A stretch of DNA of 64,000 nt from Rhodovulum strictum (GTDB lineage: Bacteria > Pseudomonadota > Alphaproteobacteria > Rhodobacterales > Rhodobacteraceae). Of this stretch, positions 18,497 through 27,891 are shown piece by piece; position 1 is the first letter of the stretch; every line of letters begins with the position of its first letter. Below the pieces are notes generated by a model. The model saw only the letters and a program-made list of their open reading frames with translations, did no database searches and was not told the DNA's origin. Both the position numbers and the translations under genes were made by a program. The stretch covers positions 22,631-86,630 of the forward strand of contig NZ_WJPO01000015.1 in the NCBI RefSeq assembly GCF_009649175.1, in the 5' to 3' direction.

Positions 18497-20113
18497 ATGG
18501 CTTTGAACCTATCCATGCCCGAGCAGGACGAGCTGAAGCCCCGGATCACGGTCTTCGGGGTCGGAGGCGCCGGCGGCAACGCCGTCAACAACATGATCGA
18601 GAAATGCCTTGATGGCGTCGAGTTCGTCGTGGCGAACACCGATGCGCAGGCGCTGCGCCAGTCGAATGCGCCCGCGCGCATCCAGATGGGCGTCAAGGTC
18701 ACCGAAGGTCTGGGCGCGGGTGCGCGGCCCCAGGTCGGCGCGGCGGCGGCCGAGGAATCGATCGAGCAGATCGTCGATCACCTTGCGGGCGCGCATATGT
18801 GCTTCATCACGGCGGGCATGGGCGGCGGCACCGGCACAGGTGCTGCCCCGATCATCGCGCAGGCGGCGCGCGAGTTGGGCGTTCTGACCGTGGGCGTCGT
18901 GACCAAGCCCTTCCAGTTCGAGGGCTCGAAGCGCATGCGCCAGGCCGAGGAAGGGATCGAGGCGCTGCAAAAGGTCGTCGATACGCTGATCATCATCCCG
19001 AACCAGAACCTGTTCCGTCTGGCCAACGAACGCACGACCTTTACCGAAGCCTTCGCGCTGGCCGATGACGTGCTCTATCAGGGCGTCAAGGGCGTCACCG
19101 ACCTGATGGTGCGGCCGGGTCTGATCAACCTCGACTTCGCCGATGTGCGCTCGGTCATGGACGAGATGGGCAAGGCCATGATGGGCACGGGCGAGGCCAG
19201 CGGCGAGGATCGCGCGATCCAGGCTGCCGAGAAGGCGATCGCCAACCCGCTGCTTGACGAGGTCAGCCTGAACGGCGCCAAGGGCGTGCTGATCAATGTC
19301 ACCGGCGGCTATGACGTGACCCTGTTCGAGGTCGACGAGGCCGCCAACCGCATCCGCGACGTGGTCGATCCCGATGCCAACATCATCCTGGGCTCGACTC
19401 TCGATCCGGACATGAACGGCATGATGCGGGTGTCGGTGGTGGCCACCGGCATCGACGCTGCCGAGAAGCAGACCGAGATCCCGGTTCCGCGCCGCCCGAT
19501 GAGCGAGCCGCTGCACCGGCCCGCCGCGGCGGCCCCCGCTGCACCCGCAGCCCCGGCCGCGCCCGCGCCGAAACCCGCCGAGCCGGCGGTTGCGCGCGAG
19601 GTTGCCAGGGCGCCGGTCCAGGAGCCCACGCTGTTCGAAGGGTTCGATCCGGCTGCGGCCGCTGCCGCTGCGGCCGCCCCGGTCGAGGCTGCCGCGGGCG
19701 ATATCCCGCCGCCCGCCTATCAGCCCGCCGAGGAGCCCGAGCCCGAGCATCAGGCTGCCTTTGTTGCGCCGCGTCCGCGCGCGCCCGGCACGCCCACGCC
19801 CGAGGCGCTGGAGCGGTTGCGCGCCGCTGTCAGCAAGGCGCCGCGCCAGCCCATCGCGACGGTGTCTTCGCAGCGCCCGGCGCCGCAGCCCCATCCCGAG
19901 GAAGGCCGCAGCCGGTTCGGCATCGGCTCGCTGATCAACCGCATGTCGGGGCATGGTGGCGACACGTTCGAGCGCGGCGCGCATCACGGCACGCGCCAGC
20001 AGCCGCCGGTCTATGGCCGCGGACCCGCGGTGCATCAGCGCGAGGAAGAGGAATTCGACCCCGAGCAGGAGCGCATCGAGATCCCCGCCTTCCTGCGCCG
20101 TCAGGCGAACTGA
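18497..20113 (+). CDS. ftsZ: Cell division GTPase FtsZ
   Basis: The 538-residue tubulin homologue forms the Z-ring. The GTP-binding signature [10 protein letters not shown], the N-terminal [15 protein letters not shown] and the T7 loop [11 protein letters not shown] are intact. After residue about 335 comes a long Ala/Pro-rich linker, and the protein ends with the conserved tail [12 protein letters not shown] that binds FtsA and other partners. The long linker is usual in alphaproteobacteria. It has its own upstream gap, so it may be transcribed both from the operon and separately. A strong terminator follows. Confidence 0.97.
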   Translation: MALNLSMPEQDELKPRITVFGVGGAGGNAVNNMIEKCLDGVEFVVANTDAQALRQSNAPARIQMGVKVTEGLGAGARPQVGAAAAEESIEQIVDHLAGAHMCFITAGMGGGTGTGAAPIIAQAARELGVLTVGVVTKPFQFEGSKRMRQAEEGIEALQKVVDTLIIIPNQNLFRLANERTTFTEAFALADDVLYQGVKGVTDLMVRPGLINLDFADVRSVMDEMGKAMMGTGEASGEDRAIQAAEKAIANPLLDEVSLNGAKGVLINVTGGYDVTLFEVDEAANRIRDVVDPDANIILGSTLDPDMNGMMRVSVVATGIDAAEKQTEIPVPRRPMSEPLHRPAAAAPAAPAAPAAPAPKPAEPAVAREVARAPVQEPTLFEGFDPAAAAAAAAAPVEAAAGDIPPPAYQPAEEPEPEHQAAFVAPRPRAPGTPTPEALERLRAAVSKAPRQPIATVSSQRPAPQPHPEEGRSRFGIGSLINRMSGHGGDTFERGAHHGTRQQPPVYGRGPAVHQREEEEFDPEQERIEIPAFLRRQAN

Positions 20114-20141
20114 GCGCACAGCATTTCGCGCAACACAGCGC

Positions 20142-20168
20142 AAGGGGCCGGTCTGCCGGCCCCTTTTT
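20142..20168 (+). terminator. Rho-independent terminator after ftsZ
   Basis: AAGGGGCCGG and CCGGCCCCTT form a perfect 10-pair stem with a TCTG loop, ending in TTTTT. It is the clearest intrinsic terminator in the window and ends the fts transcript before lpxC. Confidence 0.9.
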
Positions 20169-20322
20169 CGTGGGCTGTCCGGTGCGCGCGCGTGATCGCG
20201 CGATGGAGTGGGGCAGGGGCGTGGGCGATTCCCTGAAAGAACAGGGAAAACGGGCTGTTGCGGTTATCGGCTGGATCGGCGGAAATCGCGCCGCGATGTT
20301 TCATGCGGTTGCAAAGTTTGAA

Positions 20323-20351
20323 TTGTGAACAAAACGCCGCAGTCCTACCTT
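20323..20351 (+). promoter_or_regulatory. Possible lpxC promoter
   Basis: TTGTGA (20323-20328) and TACCTT (20346-20351) are 17 bases apart, about 50 bases before the lpxC start. The -10 is poor. The terminator after ftsZ implies a promoter somewhere in this 230-base gap, which also holds a TTCCCTG/CAGGGAA hairpin at 20229-20248. Confidence 0.3.
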
Positions 20352-20401
20352 GCATCTCACGGACCGTTCGAAGTCCGACAAAGCCAAGAGCAGGTGGCCC
20401 C

Positions 20402-21319
20402 GTGCAGACGACGCTGAAATCCCCGATCACCTTTTCCGGCATTGGCCTGCATAGCGGCCGTGCGGTGCGCATGACGGTTCTGCCGGCCTCGGCCGAATAC
20501 GGCATCTGGTTTCGCCGCACCGATATCGACGGCCCCGATGCGCTGATTCCGGCGCGCTGGGATGCGGTCGTCTCGTCGCGGCTCTGCACGAAACTTGCCA
20601 ATGGCCGGGCCGAGGTCGCGACGGTCGAGCATCTGATGGCCGCGCTTGCGGGCTGCGGCATCCACAATGCGCTGATCGAGATCGACGGCCCCGAAGTGCC
20701 GGTGATGGACGGGTCCGCCCAGCCCTTTGTCGAGGCGTTCCTTGCGCGCGGCCTGCGCCGGCTGTCCGCGCCGGTGCGTGCGCTGCGCATCCTTGAGCCG
20801 GTCGAGGTGACCGAGGGCGATGCCAGGGCCAGCCTTGCGCCCGCCGACATGCTGGAAATAGACTTCGAGATCGAGTTCGCCGACCGCGCCATCGGGCATC
20901 AGGCCAAGCGGCTGAACATGGCCAATGGTGCCTTCGTGCGGGAGCTGAGCGACAGCCGCACCTTCTGCCGCAATGCCGATGTTGCGGCGATGCGCGCGGC
21001 CGGGCTTGCGCTGGGCGGCACGCTGACAAATGCCGTGGTGGTCGAGGGTGAGCGGGTGCTCAGCCCCGGCGGGTTCCGCCATGCCGACGAGGCAGTGCGT
21101 CACAAGATGCTGGATGCGCTTGGCGACCTGGCGCTGGCCGGTGCGCCGATCCTGGGCCGCTATCGCGGCGAACGGGCCGGGCATGCGCTGACCAACCGTC
21201 TGCTGCGGGCGCTTTTCGCCCGTTCTGGCGCGTTCCGGCTGGTCACGCTTTCGCCCGCCGAGGCCGCCCGCCTGCCCGGCACCGGCATCGAGGCAGCCGA
21301 TCTGAGAGCCGTTGCCTGA
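20402..21319 (+). CDS. lpxC: UDP-3-O-acyl-N-acetylglucosamine deacetylase
   Basis: LpxC catalyses the committed step of lipid A synthesis in the cytoplasm with a zinc ion. The 305-residue protein begins VQTTLKSPITFSGIGLHSG, matching the family N-terminus. Zinc ligands are seen in VEHLMAAL and in FRHADEAVRHKMLDALGD. The GTG start at 20402 was chosen over an ATG at 20297 because AGGTGG precedes it and the earlier residues have no family counterpart. Position directly after ftsZ is the common dcw arrangement. Confidence 0.95.
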   Translation: MQTTLKSPITFSGIGLHSGRAVRMTVLPASAEYGIWFRRTDIDGPDALIPARWDAVVSSRLCTKLANGRAEVATVEHLMAALAGCGIHNALIEIDGPEVPVMDGSAQPFVEAFLARGLRRLSAPVRALRILEPVEVTEGDARASLAPADMLEIDFEIEFADRAIGHQAKRLNMANGAFVRELSDSRTFCRNADVAAMRAAGLALGGTLTNAVVVEGERVLSPGGFRHADEAVRHKMLDALGDLALAGAPILGRYRGERAGHALTNRLLRALFARSGAFRLVTLSPAEAARLPGTGIEAADLRAVA

Positions 21320-21446
21320 GCGCGGTTTTTTCCTGCCCAAAGCCGTTTTGCCTCCGGAATATCTGTGCTAGGACAGCCGCGTATTCGCGTGAGGGACAGG
21401 CACGCGGCGGTGTGAGCAGACGATCCGAGGATGGGGTAGCGGGCAG

Positions 21447-22292
21447 ATGGCGAAGCGCAGCATACGCATCCGGGCGGTGGGGGCGGTCGTTCTCCTTGCG
21501 CTGACGGCCTCCTGCGGGGCGATCGGGTCACGCCGTGAGCAACCGCTTGAGACATTCACCGCCGAACAGATCTACCAGAAGGCCGAAGTCGAACTTGAGT
21601 CGAACCGCAAGCCCAAGGAAGCCGCCCGCCTTTATGGCGAGGTCGAGCGGCTTTACCCCTATTCGGAATGGGCCAAGCGCGCGCTGATCATGCAGGCCTA
21701 TGCCCATCACCGCGCCCGCGACTACGAAGACGCGCGGGTTGCCGCGCAACGCTATATCGACTTCTATCCCGCCGATGACGACGCTGCCTATGCGCAATAC
21801 CTGCTGGCGCTGTCCTACTATGACCAGATCGACCTTGTCGGCCGCGACCAGGGCCTGACCTTTCAGGCGTTGCAGGCGCTGCGCACGGTGATCGAGCGCT
21901 ATCCCGACAGCGAATATTCGCGCTCGGCGATCATGAAATTCGACCTAGCCTTCGACCATCTGGCGGCGAAGGAAATGGAGGTCGGGCGCTATTACCTGAA
22001 ACGCGGCCACCACACCGCCGCGATCAACCGGTTCCGCGTCGTGGTCGAGGATTTCCAGACGACAACCCATACGCCCGAGGCGTTGCTGCGGCTGATCGAG
22101 GCCTATCTTGCGCTGGGCCTTGATGCCGAGGCGCAGACCGCGGGCGCGATCCTTGGCCACAACTTCCAGGGCACCGACTGGTATGCCGACGGCTACAAGC
22201 TGCTCAAGGGCAAGGGGCTGGAGCCCGATCCGATCGGCACCGGTTTCCTGCGCACGGTTTACCGCCAGATGATCAAGGGCGAATGGCTCTGA
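21447..22292 (+). CDS. bamD: Outer membrane assembly lipoprotein BamD
   Basis: The 281-residue protein starts with a lipoprotein signal and lipobox LTASC (acylated Cys at about residue 24). The rest is TPR-like helices (YQKAEVELESNRKPKEAARLYGEV, and repeats around RYPDSEYSRSA). BamD is the essential lipoprotein partner of BamA in inserting beta-barrel proteins in the outer membrane. The 127 bases upstream separate it from lpxC. It is followed within 25 bases by recN, the usual rhodobacterial order lpxC-bamD-recN. Confidence 0.93.
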   Translation: MAKRSIRIRAVGAVVLLALTASCGAIGSRREQPLETFTAEQIYQKAEVELESNRKPKEAARLYGEVERLYPYSEWAKRALIMQAYAHHRARDYEDARVAAQRYIDFYPADDDAAYAQYLLALSYYDQIDLVGRDQGLTFQALQALRTVIERYPDSEYSRSAIMKFDLAFDHLAAKEMEVGRYYLKRGHHTAAINRFRVVVEDFQTTTHTPEALLRLIEAYLALGLDAEAQTAGAILGHNFQGTDWYADGYKLLKGKGLEPDPIGTGFLRTVYRQMIKGEWL

Positions 22293-22316
22293 TCTGACCT
22301 GTCGAGGGGGTGGGCG

Positions 22317-23969
22317 ATGCTGCGCAGTCTCGACATCCGGGATTTGCTGATCATCGACCGGCTGGAACTTGCGTTCCGGCCCGGTCTGAACGCGCTGACC
22401 GGCGAGACCGGGGCGGGCAAGTCGATCCTGCTTGATGCGCTGGGTTTCGTGCTGGGCTGGCGCGGCCGGGCCGATCTGGTGCGCGCGGGGGCCACGCAGG
22501 GCGAGGTGGTCGCCGTGTTCGACCTGCCGAGCGGACATGCCGCGCGCGCGGTGCTGGACGAGGCGGGGCTTGATGCGGGGGACGAACTGATCCTTCGGCG
22601 CGTGACCACCGCCGAGGGGCGCAAGACCGCCTGGGTCAATGACCGCCGCGTGTCGGCCGAGGTATTGCGGGCGCTGTCGGACGTGCTGGTGGAACTGCAT
22701 GGCCAGCAGGATGACCGCGGGCTGTTGAACACGCGCGGTCACCGGGCGCTGCTGGATGCCTTTGGCGGGCTTGAGCCGCAGCTTGACGCGGTGCGTGCCG
22801 CCTGGCGCGAGCGCGCGCGCGCGCAGCAGGCGCTGGCCGCGGCCGAGGTCCGGCTGTCCGCGCTGAAGGCCGAGGAAGAATACCTGCGCCACGCGGTCGG
22901 CGAGCTTGACGCGCTGGCGCCCCGGCCCGGCGAGGAGGCCGAGCTTGATGCGCGGCGGCGGATGATGCAGGCCGCCACCCGCATCCGCGAGGATATCGCG
23001 CGCGCCCATGCTGCGCTGGGGCCGGGCGAGGGGGCCGAGGGGCGCATGGGCGACGCGCTGCGCTGGCTCGAAGGAGCGGTCGGCCGTGCCGAGGGGCGGC
23101 TTGACGCGGCGGTTGCGGCGCTGGTCCGGGCGCTGGCCGAACTGGGCGAGGCGGTTCACGAGGTCGAAACCGCGATCGAGGCGCTGGATGTCGATCCCGC
23201 CGCGCTCGAGACCGCAGAGGAGCGGCTGTTCGCGATCCGGGCGCTTGCGCGCAAGCATGCCGTCCTGCCCGACGATCTGGGCGGCTTCGCCGAGGATCTG
23301 CGTGCCCGTCTTGCCGCGCTCGATGCGGGCGAGGGCGATCTGGCCGCGCTGAGACAGGCCCGGGATGCCGCCGGTGCCGCCTATGACGCCGCCGCCGCAG
23401 GGCTGAGCGCCGCCCGCGCCGCCGCTGCCGGCCGTCTCGATGCCGCGATGGCGGGCGAGCTTGCGCCGCTGAAACTGGACCGTGCCGCCTTCCGCACCGA
23501 TATCGCCGAGGCCGAGTCCGGCCCCGAGGGGCGCGACGCGGTTTCCTTTACCGTGGCGACCAACCCGGGCGCGCCCGCGGGGCCGCTGAACCGGATCGCG
23601 TCGGGGGGGGAACTGTCGCGCTTCCTGCTGGCGCTCAAGGTCTGTCTCGCGCGGGGGGCCAGCCCGCTGACGCTGATCTTCGACGAGATCGACCGCGGCG
23701 TGGGCGGTGCCACGGCCGACGCCGTGGGACGGCGGCTTGCCGAACTCAGCCTGACCGCGCAGGTGCTGGTGGTGACCCATTCGCCGCAGGTCGCTGCCCG
23801 CGCCGCGCATCACTGGCGCGTCGAGAAGCGGGTGACGGACGGCACCACGCTTTCCTCGGTCTCGGCCCTGGATGCAGGCGCGCGGGTGGACGAGATCGCG
23901 CGCATGCTGTCGGGCGATACCATCACCGACGAAGCCCGGGCCGCCGCCCGCGCATTGCTCGCAGGCTAG
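22317..23969 (+). CDS. recN: DNA repair protein RecN
   Basis: The 550-residue SMC-like ATPase acts in double-strand break repair. Walker A is GETGAGKSILL near residue 35; the C-terminal signature ASGGELSRFLLALK and Walker B LIFDEIDRGVGG are intact. The middle is an Ala/Glu/Arg-rich coiled coil. A GAGGGGG stretch precedes the ATG. It is convergent with a small secreted protein gene about 80 bases away. Confidence 0.95.
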   Translation: MLRSLDIRDLLIIDRLELAFRPGLNALTGETGAGKSILLDALGFVLGWRGRADLVRAGATQGEVVAVFDLPSGHAARAVLDEAGLDAGDELILRRVTTAEGRKTAWVNDRRVSAEVLRALSDVLVELHGQQDDRGLLNTRGHRALLDAFGGLEPQLDAVRAAWRERARAQQALAAAEVRLSALKAEEEYLRHAVGELDALAPRPGEEAELDARRRMMQAATRIREDIARAHAALGPGEGAEGRMGDALRWLEGAVGRAEGRLDAAVAALVRALAELGEAVHEVETAIEALDVDPAALETAEERLFAIRALARKHAVLPDDLGGFAEDLRARLAALDAGEGDLAALRQARDAAGAAYDAAAAGLSAARAAAAGRLDAAMAGELAPLKLDRAAFRTDIAEAESGPEGRDAVSFTVATNPGAPAGPLNRIASGGELSRFLLALKVCLARGASPLTLIFDEIDRGVGGATADAVGRRLAELSLTAQVLVVTHSPQVAARAAHHWRVEKRVTDGTTLSSVSALDAGARVDEIARMLSGDTITDEARAAARALLAG

Positions 23970-24049
23970 GGGCCGGCCTTCGCCGGGCCATGGCTTGGGG
24001 GCGTCGCCCTTGTCAGGTCGCCATCATTGGGGCGACGCGCGGGGCCGGA

Positions 24050-24346
24050 TCAGCCGCAATATGCCTCGGCCGTGGCACCGAACCGCTTGTAACGCTGCCA
24101 GAATTGCGAATCCCGGTCGCTTTTCGACTGGCGCACGACCTGGGCCTGGTGCGGGTCGCGGAAAAACTTTGCCGCCTGACGCTGGTCGCTCGCGCTCAGC
24201 GTCACATTGGCGGCCTGCTGGATGCAGCCGCACACCCCGCGCGAGACGCCGGGCCGGTCGGAGCCCAGACAGGCCCGCTCGATCGGACCCGCCAAAGCCG
24301 GGGTGGAGAACGCGGCGACCACCGCCGCTAGCGCGAATACTCTCAT
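24050..24346 (-). CDS. Small secreted protein (Rhodobacterales family often labelled arginine transporter)
   Basis: A 98-residue protein with a cleavable signal peptide (MRVFALAAVVAAFSTPALA) and a mature part with a CxC pair in GVCGCIQQAA plus further cysteines, including one near the C-terminus in AEAYCG. The start at 24346 is preferred over an upstream in-frame ATG because it begins the signal peptide directly and has a GAGG element upstream. I recall close relatives in Rhodobacterales carried under the product name arginine transporter, but nothing in the sequence supports transport; a periplasmic protein of unknown role is safer. Confidence 0.75.
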   Translation of the reverse strand: MRVFALAAVVAAFSTPALAGPIERACLGSDRPGVSRGVCGCIQQAANVTLSASDQRQAAKFFRDPHQAQVVRQSKSDRDSQFWQRYKRFGATAEAYCG

Positions 24347-24466
24347 CTGTCTGCCTCGATCCTTGCTCGGGCCCTGTCCGTGGCATCTGACGCGCCCTCT
24401 GGACATGGCCGGGAACCATCGCCCTCCCTACCGCAAAAGCGGGGAAAATTCAATCGCCCCGATAGG

Positions 24467-25114
24467 TCAGGCGGTGTCGATCACATGCGTCGCCACCGCC
24501 GCCAGGAACAGCACCGAGGCGACCAGCACGAAGACATGCCATATTGTGTTGTGATAGGGCAGCCGCTCCCACAGGTAGAACACCATCCCCACCGTATACA
24601 GCACGCCCCCTGCCACGATCAGCCCCAGCACCACCGGCGAGAGCGTCGCGAACAGCCCCCAGCCCGCCACCGCACCCGCCCAGCCCATCGCCGGGTACAG
24701 CGCCAGATTCACCGCCCGGAACCGGTAGGGCGCCAGCATCCGCAGCCCCGTTCCCGCCGCCGCCGCCGCCCAGAGCCCGGCCAGAAGCCCCGCCCCATGC
24801 CCGCCCGAAAGCAGCGTGAAGGGCGTGTAGGTGCCCGCGATCTTCCAGTAGATCGCCGAATGGTCCAGCCGCCGCAGGATCGGCGTCCAGTCCGGATGCC
24901 GGACCATGTGATAAAGCGCCGAGAACCCGATCATCGCGGCCAGCGCCGCGCCGTAGATGCCGATCCCCAGGATCGCCGCGCCGTCGCCGCGAAAGACGAC
25001 CGCCAGCACCACCAGCACCGGCACCCCCACCGCCACAACCGTCAGACCCGTGACATGCACCACCGCGTCCGACACCCGCTCGGCCCGCGTGTAAGAGGGA
25101 TAACGCTCCACCAT
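24467..25114 (-). CDS. Hemolysin III / PAQR-family membrane protein
   Basis: The 215-residue protein has about seven hydrophobic segments. Conserved family motifs are SALYHMVRHP, LDHSAIYWKIAGTYTP and the C-terminal LPYHNTIWHVFVL with its histidines, which bind a metal ion in this superfamily. Bacterial members are named hemolysin III or YqfA; their physiological role is unclear, and toxin activity should not be assumed. The start MVERYPSYTRAE at 25114 was taken over an upstream ATG because family members begin here. Confidence 0.85.
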   Translation of the reverse strand: MVERYPSYTRAERVSDAVVHVTGLTVVAVGVPVLVVLAVVFRGDGAAILGIGIYGAALAAMIGFSALYHMVRHPDWTPILRRLDHSAIYWKIAGTYTPFTLLSGGHGAGLLAGLWAAAAAGTGLRMLAPYRFRAVNLALYPAMGWAGAVAGWGLFATLSPVVLGLIVAGGVLYTVGMVFYLWERLPYHNTIWHVFVLVASVLFLAAVATHVIDTA

Positions 25115-25199
25115 GTAAGCCCCCACGCAATAAAATTGTCTTCCCCGCGGGCAGGCTACCACGCCGCGGCGTCTGCGTCAAAATCACGCATGAGTTCGG

Positions 25200-25478
25200 G
25201 GCGTTTCAATCCCGTGATCCATGCGCGCCCTGTCATGCCCTCGACCCGCCGCAAGCATGGGATGGGTGAAACCCGGTTCGGCGTCGGGTGGGGTGGCAGC
25301 CAGCCTGAAATTGCCGATCACCGATTGGCACCCGCCCTACGCTTGCGCCACCCTCTGCCACTCGCCCGCGCCGCCGGGCGTAGTCTGGCCGCTTGCCCCG
25401 TAGGGTGGGTGCCAACCCACCGCCCCCGGTGGCTGCGAAGCAGGCCGGAATTGTCTGGGCGGGTAAGCTGATAAGGGA
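25200..25478. repeat. Gene-free, repeat-rich gap beside tRNA-Cys
   Basis: No convincing gene lies between 25115 and 25478. Within it, TTGGCACCCGCCCTAC (25325-25340) and GTAGGGTGGGTGCCAA (25400-25415) form an inverted repeat with one mismatch and a 59-base spacer. GATGGGTGAAACCCG (25261-25275) resembles palindromic GGGTgaaACCC units found between genes in many Proteobacteria. Short frames here look like chance frames. Confidence 0.6.
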
Positions 25479-25552
25479 TGGAGGCGAGTGCCGGAGTCGA
25501 ACCGGCCTACACGGATTTGCAATCCGCTGCGTAACCGCTCCGCCAACTCGCC
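25479..25552 (-). tRNA. tRNA-Cys (anticodon GCA)
   Basis: The reverse strand folds as a 74-base tRNA beginning GGCGAGT and ending ACTCGCC-T-CCA, with a 7-pair acceptor stem. The anticodon loop ATTGCAAAT presents GCA. The T-arm is GCCGG-TTCGACT-CCGGC, and the 3' CCA is encoded. It lies between a repeat-rich gap and the methyltransferase gene. Confidence 0.95.
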
Positions 25553-25708
25553 AGAGCCGACCCGGGACATAGCGTATGAAAACGGCCCCCGCAAGGGATG
25601 TTCCCCGCCTGCCATTGCGCGGCGCGATGTCCGCCCCGGGCATTGCCGCAGCCGGGCTTATGTGGCATCACCGTTTCAGGTTAATGTCGAGGCGGAGAGG
25701 TCAGACGC

Positions 25709-26362
25709 ATGCCCGATTACGACGCCCTTCGCGAGGCCATGGTCGATACCCAGGTCCGGCCGTCGGACGTGACGCGCCTGCCGATCATCGCGGCGCTGCT
25801 GGCTGTCCCGCGCGAGGAATTCGTGCCCGCCGGGCTGCGCAGCGCGGCCTATATCGGCGAGAACCTGCCCCTTGGCCCCGGCCGTACCGTGTTGGAGCCG
25901 CGCAGTTTCGCCAAGATGATCGAGGCGGTTGCGCCCGGTCCGGGCGATCTGGTGCTCGATCTGGGCGCGGGGCTTGGCTATTCGGCTGCGGTGATCGCGC
26001 GGATGGCCGATGCGGTGGTCGCGGTCGAGGAGGATGCGTCCATGGCGCGCGAGGCCGAGGCGCTGCTGGCCGAGCATGGGGCGGATAATGTCGTCGTCGA
26101 GCGCGCCGCGCTGGCCGAAGGGGTGCCGCGGCACGGGCCTTATGACGCGATCGTGATCGAGGGTGGGGTCGAGCAGGTTCCTGCCGCGATCCTCGACCAG
26201 CTCAAGGAGGGCGGCCGCATCGTGGCGCTGTTCATCGAGGACAGTCTGGGCGTTGCCCGCATCGGCCGCAAGGTCGGCGGCGCGGTCAGCTGGCGCTTTC
26301 TGTTCAACGCAAGCGCGCCGGTGCTGCCCGGCTATGCGCGCGTGCCGGAATTCCAGCTCTGA
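25709..26362 (+). CDS. Protein-L-isoaspartate O-methyltransferase-like protein
   Basis: The 217-residue protein has a class I SAM-binding fold, with motif I seen as LVLDLGAGLGYSAAVI and the PCMT-type N-terminus (VDTQVRPSDVTRLPII). In true isoaspartyl methyltransferases a conserved ISQP[YF] segment binds substrate; here the same place reads GRTVLEPRSFAKM. It therefore belongs to the alphaproteobacterial PCMT-like branch beside tolC, and its activity on isoaspartate is doubtful. The next gene, tolC, starts 73 bases downstream on the same strand. Confidence 0.8.
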   Translation: MPDYDALREAMVDTQVRPSDVTRLPIIAALLAVPREEFVPAGLRSAAYIGENLPLGPGRTVLEPRSFAKMIEAVAPGPGDLVLDLGAGLGYSAAVIARMADAVVAVEEDASMAREAEALLAEHGADNVVVERAALAEGVPRHGPYDAIVIEGGVEQVPAAILDQLKEGGRIVALFIEDSLGVARIGRKVGGAVSWRFLFNASAPVLPGYARVPEFQL

Positions 26363-26435
26363 GCGGCAGCTCGGGCAGATGATCGCCGCACCCCGGGCAT
26401 AACAAGGGGGCGGGCAACATAGAGGCGAGGCAGAC

Positions 26436-27812
26436 ATGAGCAGTATCCTGAAAGTCCTGGGCGGTGCCGCATTGTCGGCCGCGCTGATCGTCGGTGGTGT
26501 CGCGGCGCGGGCCGAGACGCTGACCGATGCACTGATCGCCGCCTACAAGAATTCGCACCTGCTGGACCAGAACCGCGCGGTCCTGCGCGCCGCCGACGAG
26601 GATGTGTCCCGCGCCGTGTCGGCGCTGCGGCCGATCATCGACTTCACGCTCAGCGGCCGCTACCAGGAGAACAACAACCGCAGCGTTTCCCCGGGCTATT
26701 CCACCTCGGCTGCGGCGGAACTGACGGCGCAGCTTACGCTTTATGATGGCGGCAACAACCGACTGGCGATCGACGCGGCGCGGGAATCGGTGCTGGCGAC
26801 GCGGGCGGCGCTGGTCGGGGTCGAACAGGACGTGCTGCTGTCGGCGGTGCGCGCCTATATGGATGTGTTCCGCGGCGTGCAGAACGTGACGCTGGCCGAG
26901 AACAACGTGCGGCTGATTTCCCAGCAACTGCGTGCCACCGAGGACCGTTTCGAGGTCGGCGAGGTGACGCGGACCGATGTCTCGCTGGCCCAGTCGCGCC
27001 TTGCCGCGTCGCGCTCGAACCTCGTGGCGGCTCAGGGCAACCTGGCGGTCGCGCGCGAGTCCTACAAGCGGGCGATCGGGCGTTACCCGGGTGCGCTGAG
27101 CGGCATCCCCCGTCTGCCCGCGCTGCCGCAAGGCGTGGACCCGTCCCGGGCGATCGCGGTCAAGACCCATCCCGACATCATCCGCGCCCAGCACAACGTG
27201 ACGGTGGCCGAACTCAATCTCGGTCGCGCCAAGGCGGCGATGCGGCCCAGCATTGCCGCGAGTGCCGGTGTGTCGGCGCTGGACGGCGGCGCCCAATCCG
27301 GATCGGTCGGGCTGTCTGTGAACCAGCGGATCTATCAGGGCGGCGGGCTTTATGCCGCCGAACGGCAGGCTCGCGCCGGGGTCGAGCAGGCGCGCGCCGG
27401 GCTGTTGCAGACCGTGCGGCTGGTCAAGGAAGAGGTCGGCAATGCCTGGGCAAACCTTGCCGTGGCGCGCGCCCAGTTGACCGCGACCGAGAACCAGATC
27501 GCCGCCGCCCAGCTTGCCTTTGAGGGCACCAGCGAGGAGGCGCGCCTGGGCGCGCGCACCACGCTTGACGTGCTGGACGCCGAACAGGAATTGCTGGACG
27601 CCCGGACCGCCCGGGTCCAGGCCGAGGCCAACCAGTATGTCGCGATCTATCAGGTGCTGTCCTCGATGGGGCTTCTGACGGTCGAGCATCTGGGGCTGGG
27701 CATCCCGACCTATGATCCGCGCGCCTATTACAACGCGGTCTCGAACGCGCCTGCCAAGAGCATCCAGGGCAAGCAGCTTGACAAGGTTCTGGAACGGATC
27801 GGGCGCAACTGA
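26436..27812 (+). CDS. tolC: TolC-family outer membrane channel
   Basis: The 458-residue protein begins with a signal peptide ending about residue 27 (GGVAARA, then ETLTDALIAAY). Two OEP repeats are visible, the first with LTAQLTLYDGGNN and the second with LSVNQRIYQGGGLYAAERQA, each followed by long amphipathic helices. Such proteins form the trimeric outer membrane tunnel of type I secretion and multidrug efflux systems. The partner inner membrane pump is not encoded next to it. Confidence 0.92.
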   Translation: MSSILKVLGGAALSAALIVGGVAARAETLTDALIAAYKNSHLLDQNRAVLRAADEDVSRAVSALRPIIDFTLSGRYQENNNRSVSPGYSTSAAAELTAQLTLYDGGNNRLAIDAARESVLATRAALVGVEQDVLLSAVRAYMDVFRGVQNVTLAENNVRLISQQLRATEDRFEVGEVTRTDVSLAQSRLAASRSNLVAAQGNLAVARESYKRAIGRYPGALSGIPRLPALPQGVDPSRAIAVKTHPDIIRAQHNVTVAELNLGRAKAAMRPSIAASAGVSALDGGAQSGSVGLSVNQRIYQGGGLYAAERQARAGVEQARAGLLQTVRLVKEEVGNAWANLAVARAQLTATENQIAAAQLAFEGTSEEARLGARTTLDVLDAEQELLDARTARVQAEANQYVAIYQVLSSMGLLTVEHLGLGIPTYDPRAYYNAVSNAPAKSIQGKQLDKVLERIGRN

Positions 27813-27891
27813 GCACAGAGGGGTTGTTGTCTGGCGGACTGCATGCCGCTAGGTTTGTAGCCGGACAGCAACGCCAGATCCTGCGAGCCCC

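Noticed and set aside
20309..20315. TTGCAAA upstream of lpxC as a fourth PccR-type site
   Set aside because: Only seven of eight bases match (GTTGCAAA), it lies far from the pcc island, and no pathway link exists.
24380..25471. Long plus-strand frame opposite the HlyIII-like gene
   Set aside because: Arg/Pro/His-rich shadow; the minus-strand protein has clear membrane helices and family histidines.
25200..25478. Short frames in the repeat-rich gap as genes
   Set aside because: They overlap inverted repeats and the tRNA, lack ribosome sites and have no family resemblance.
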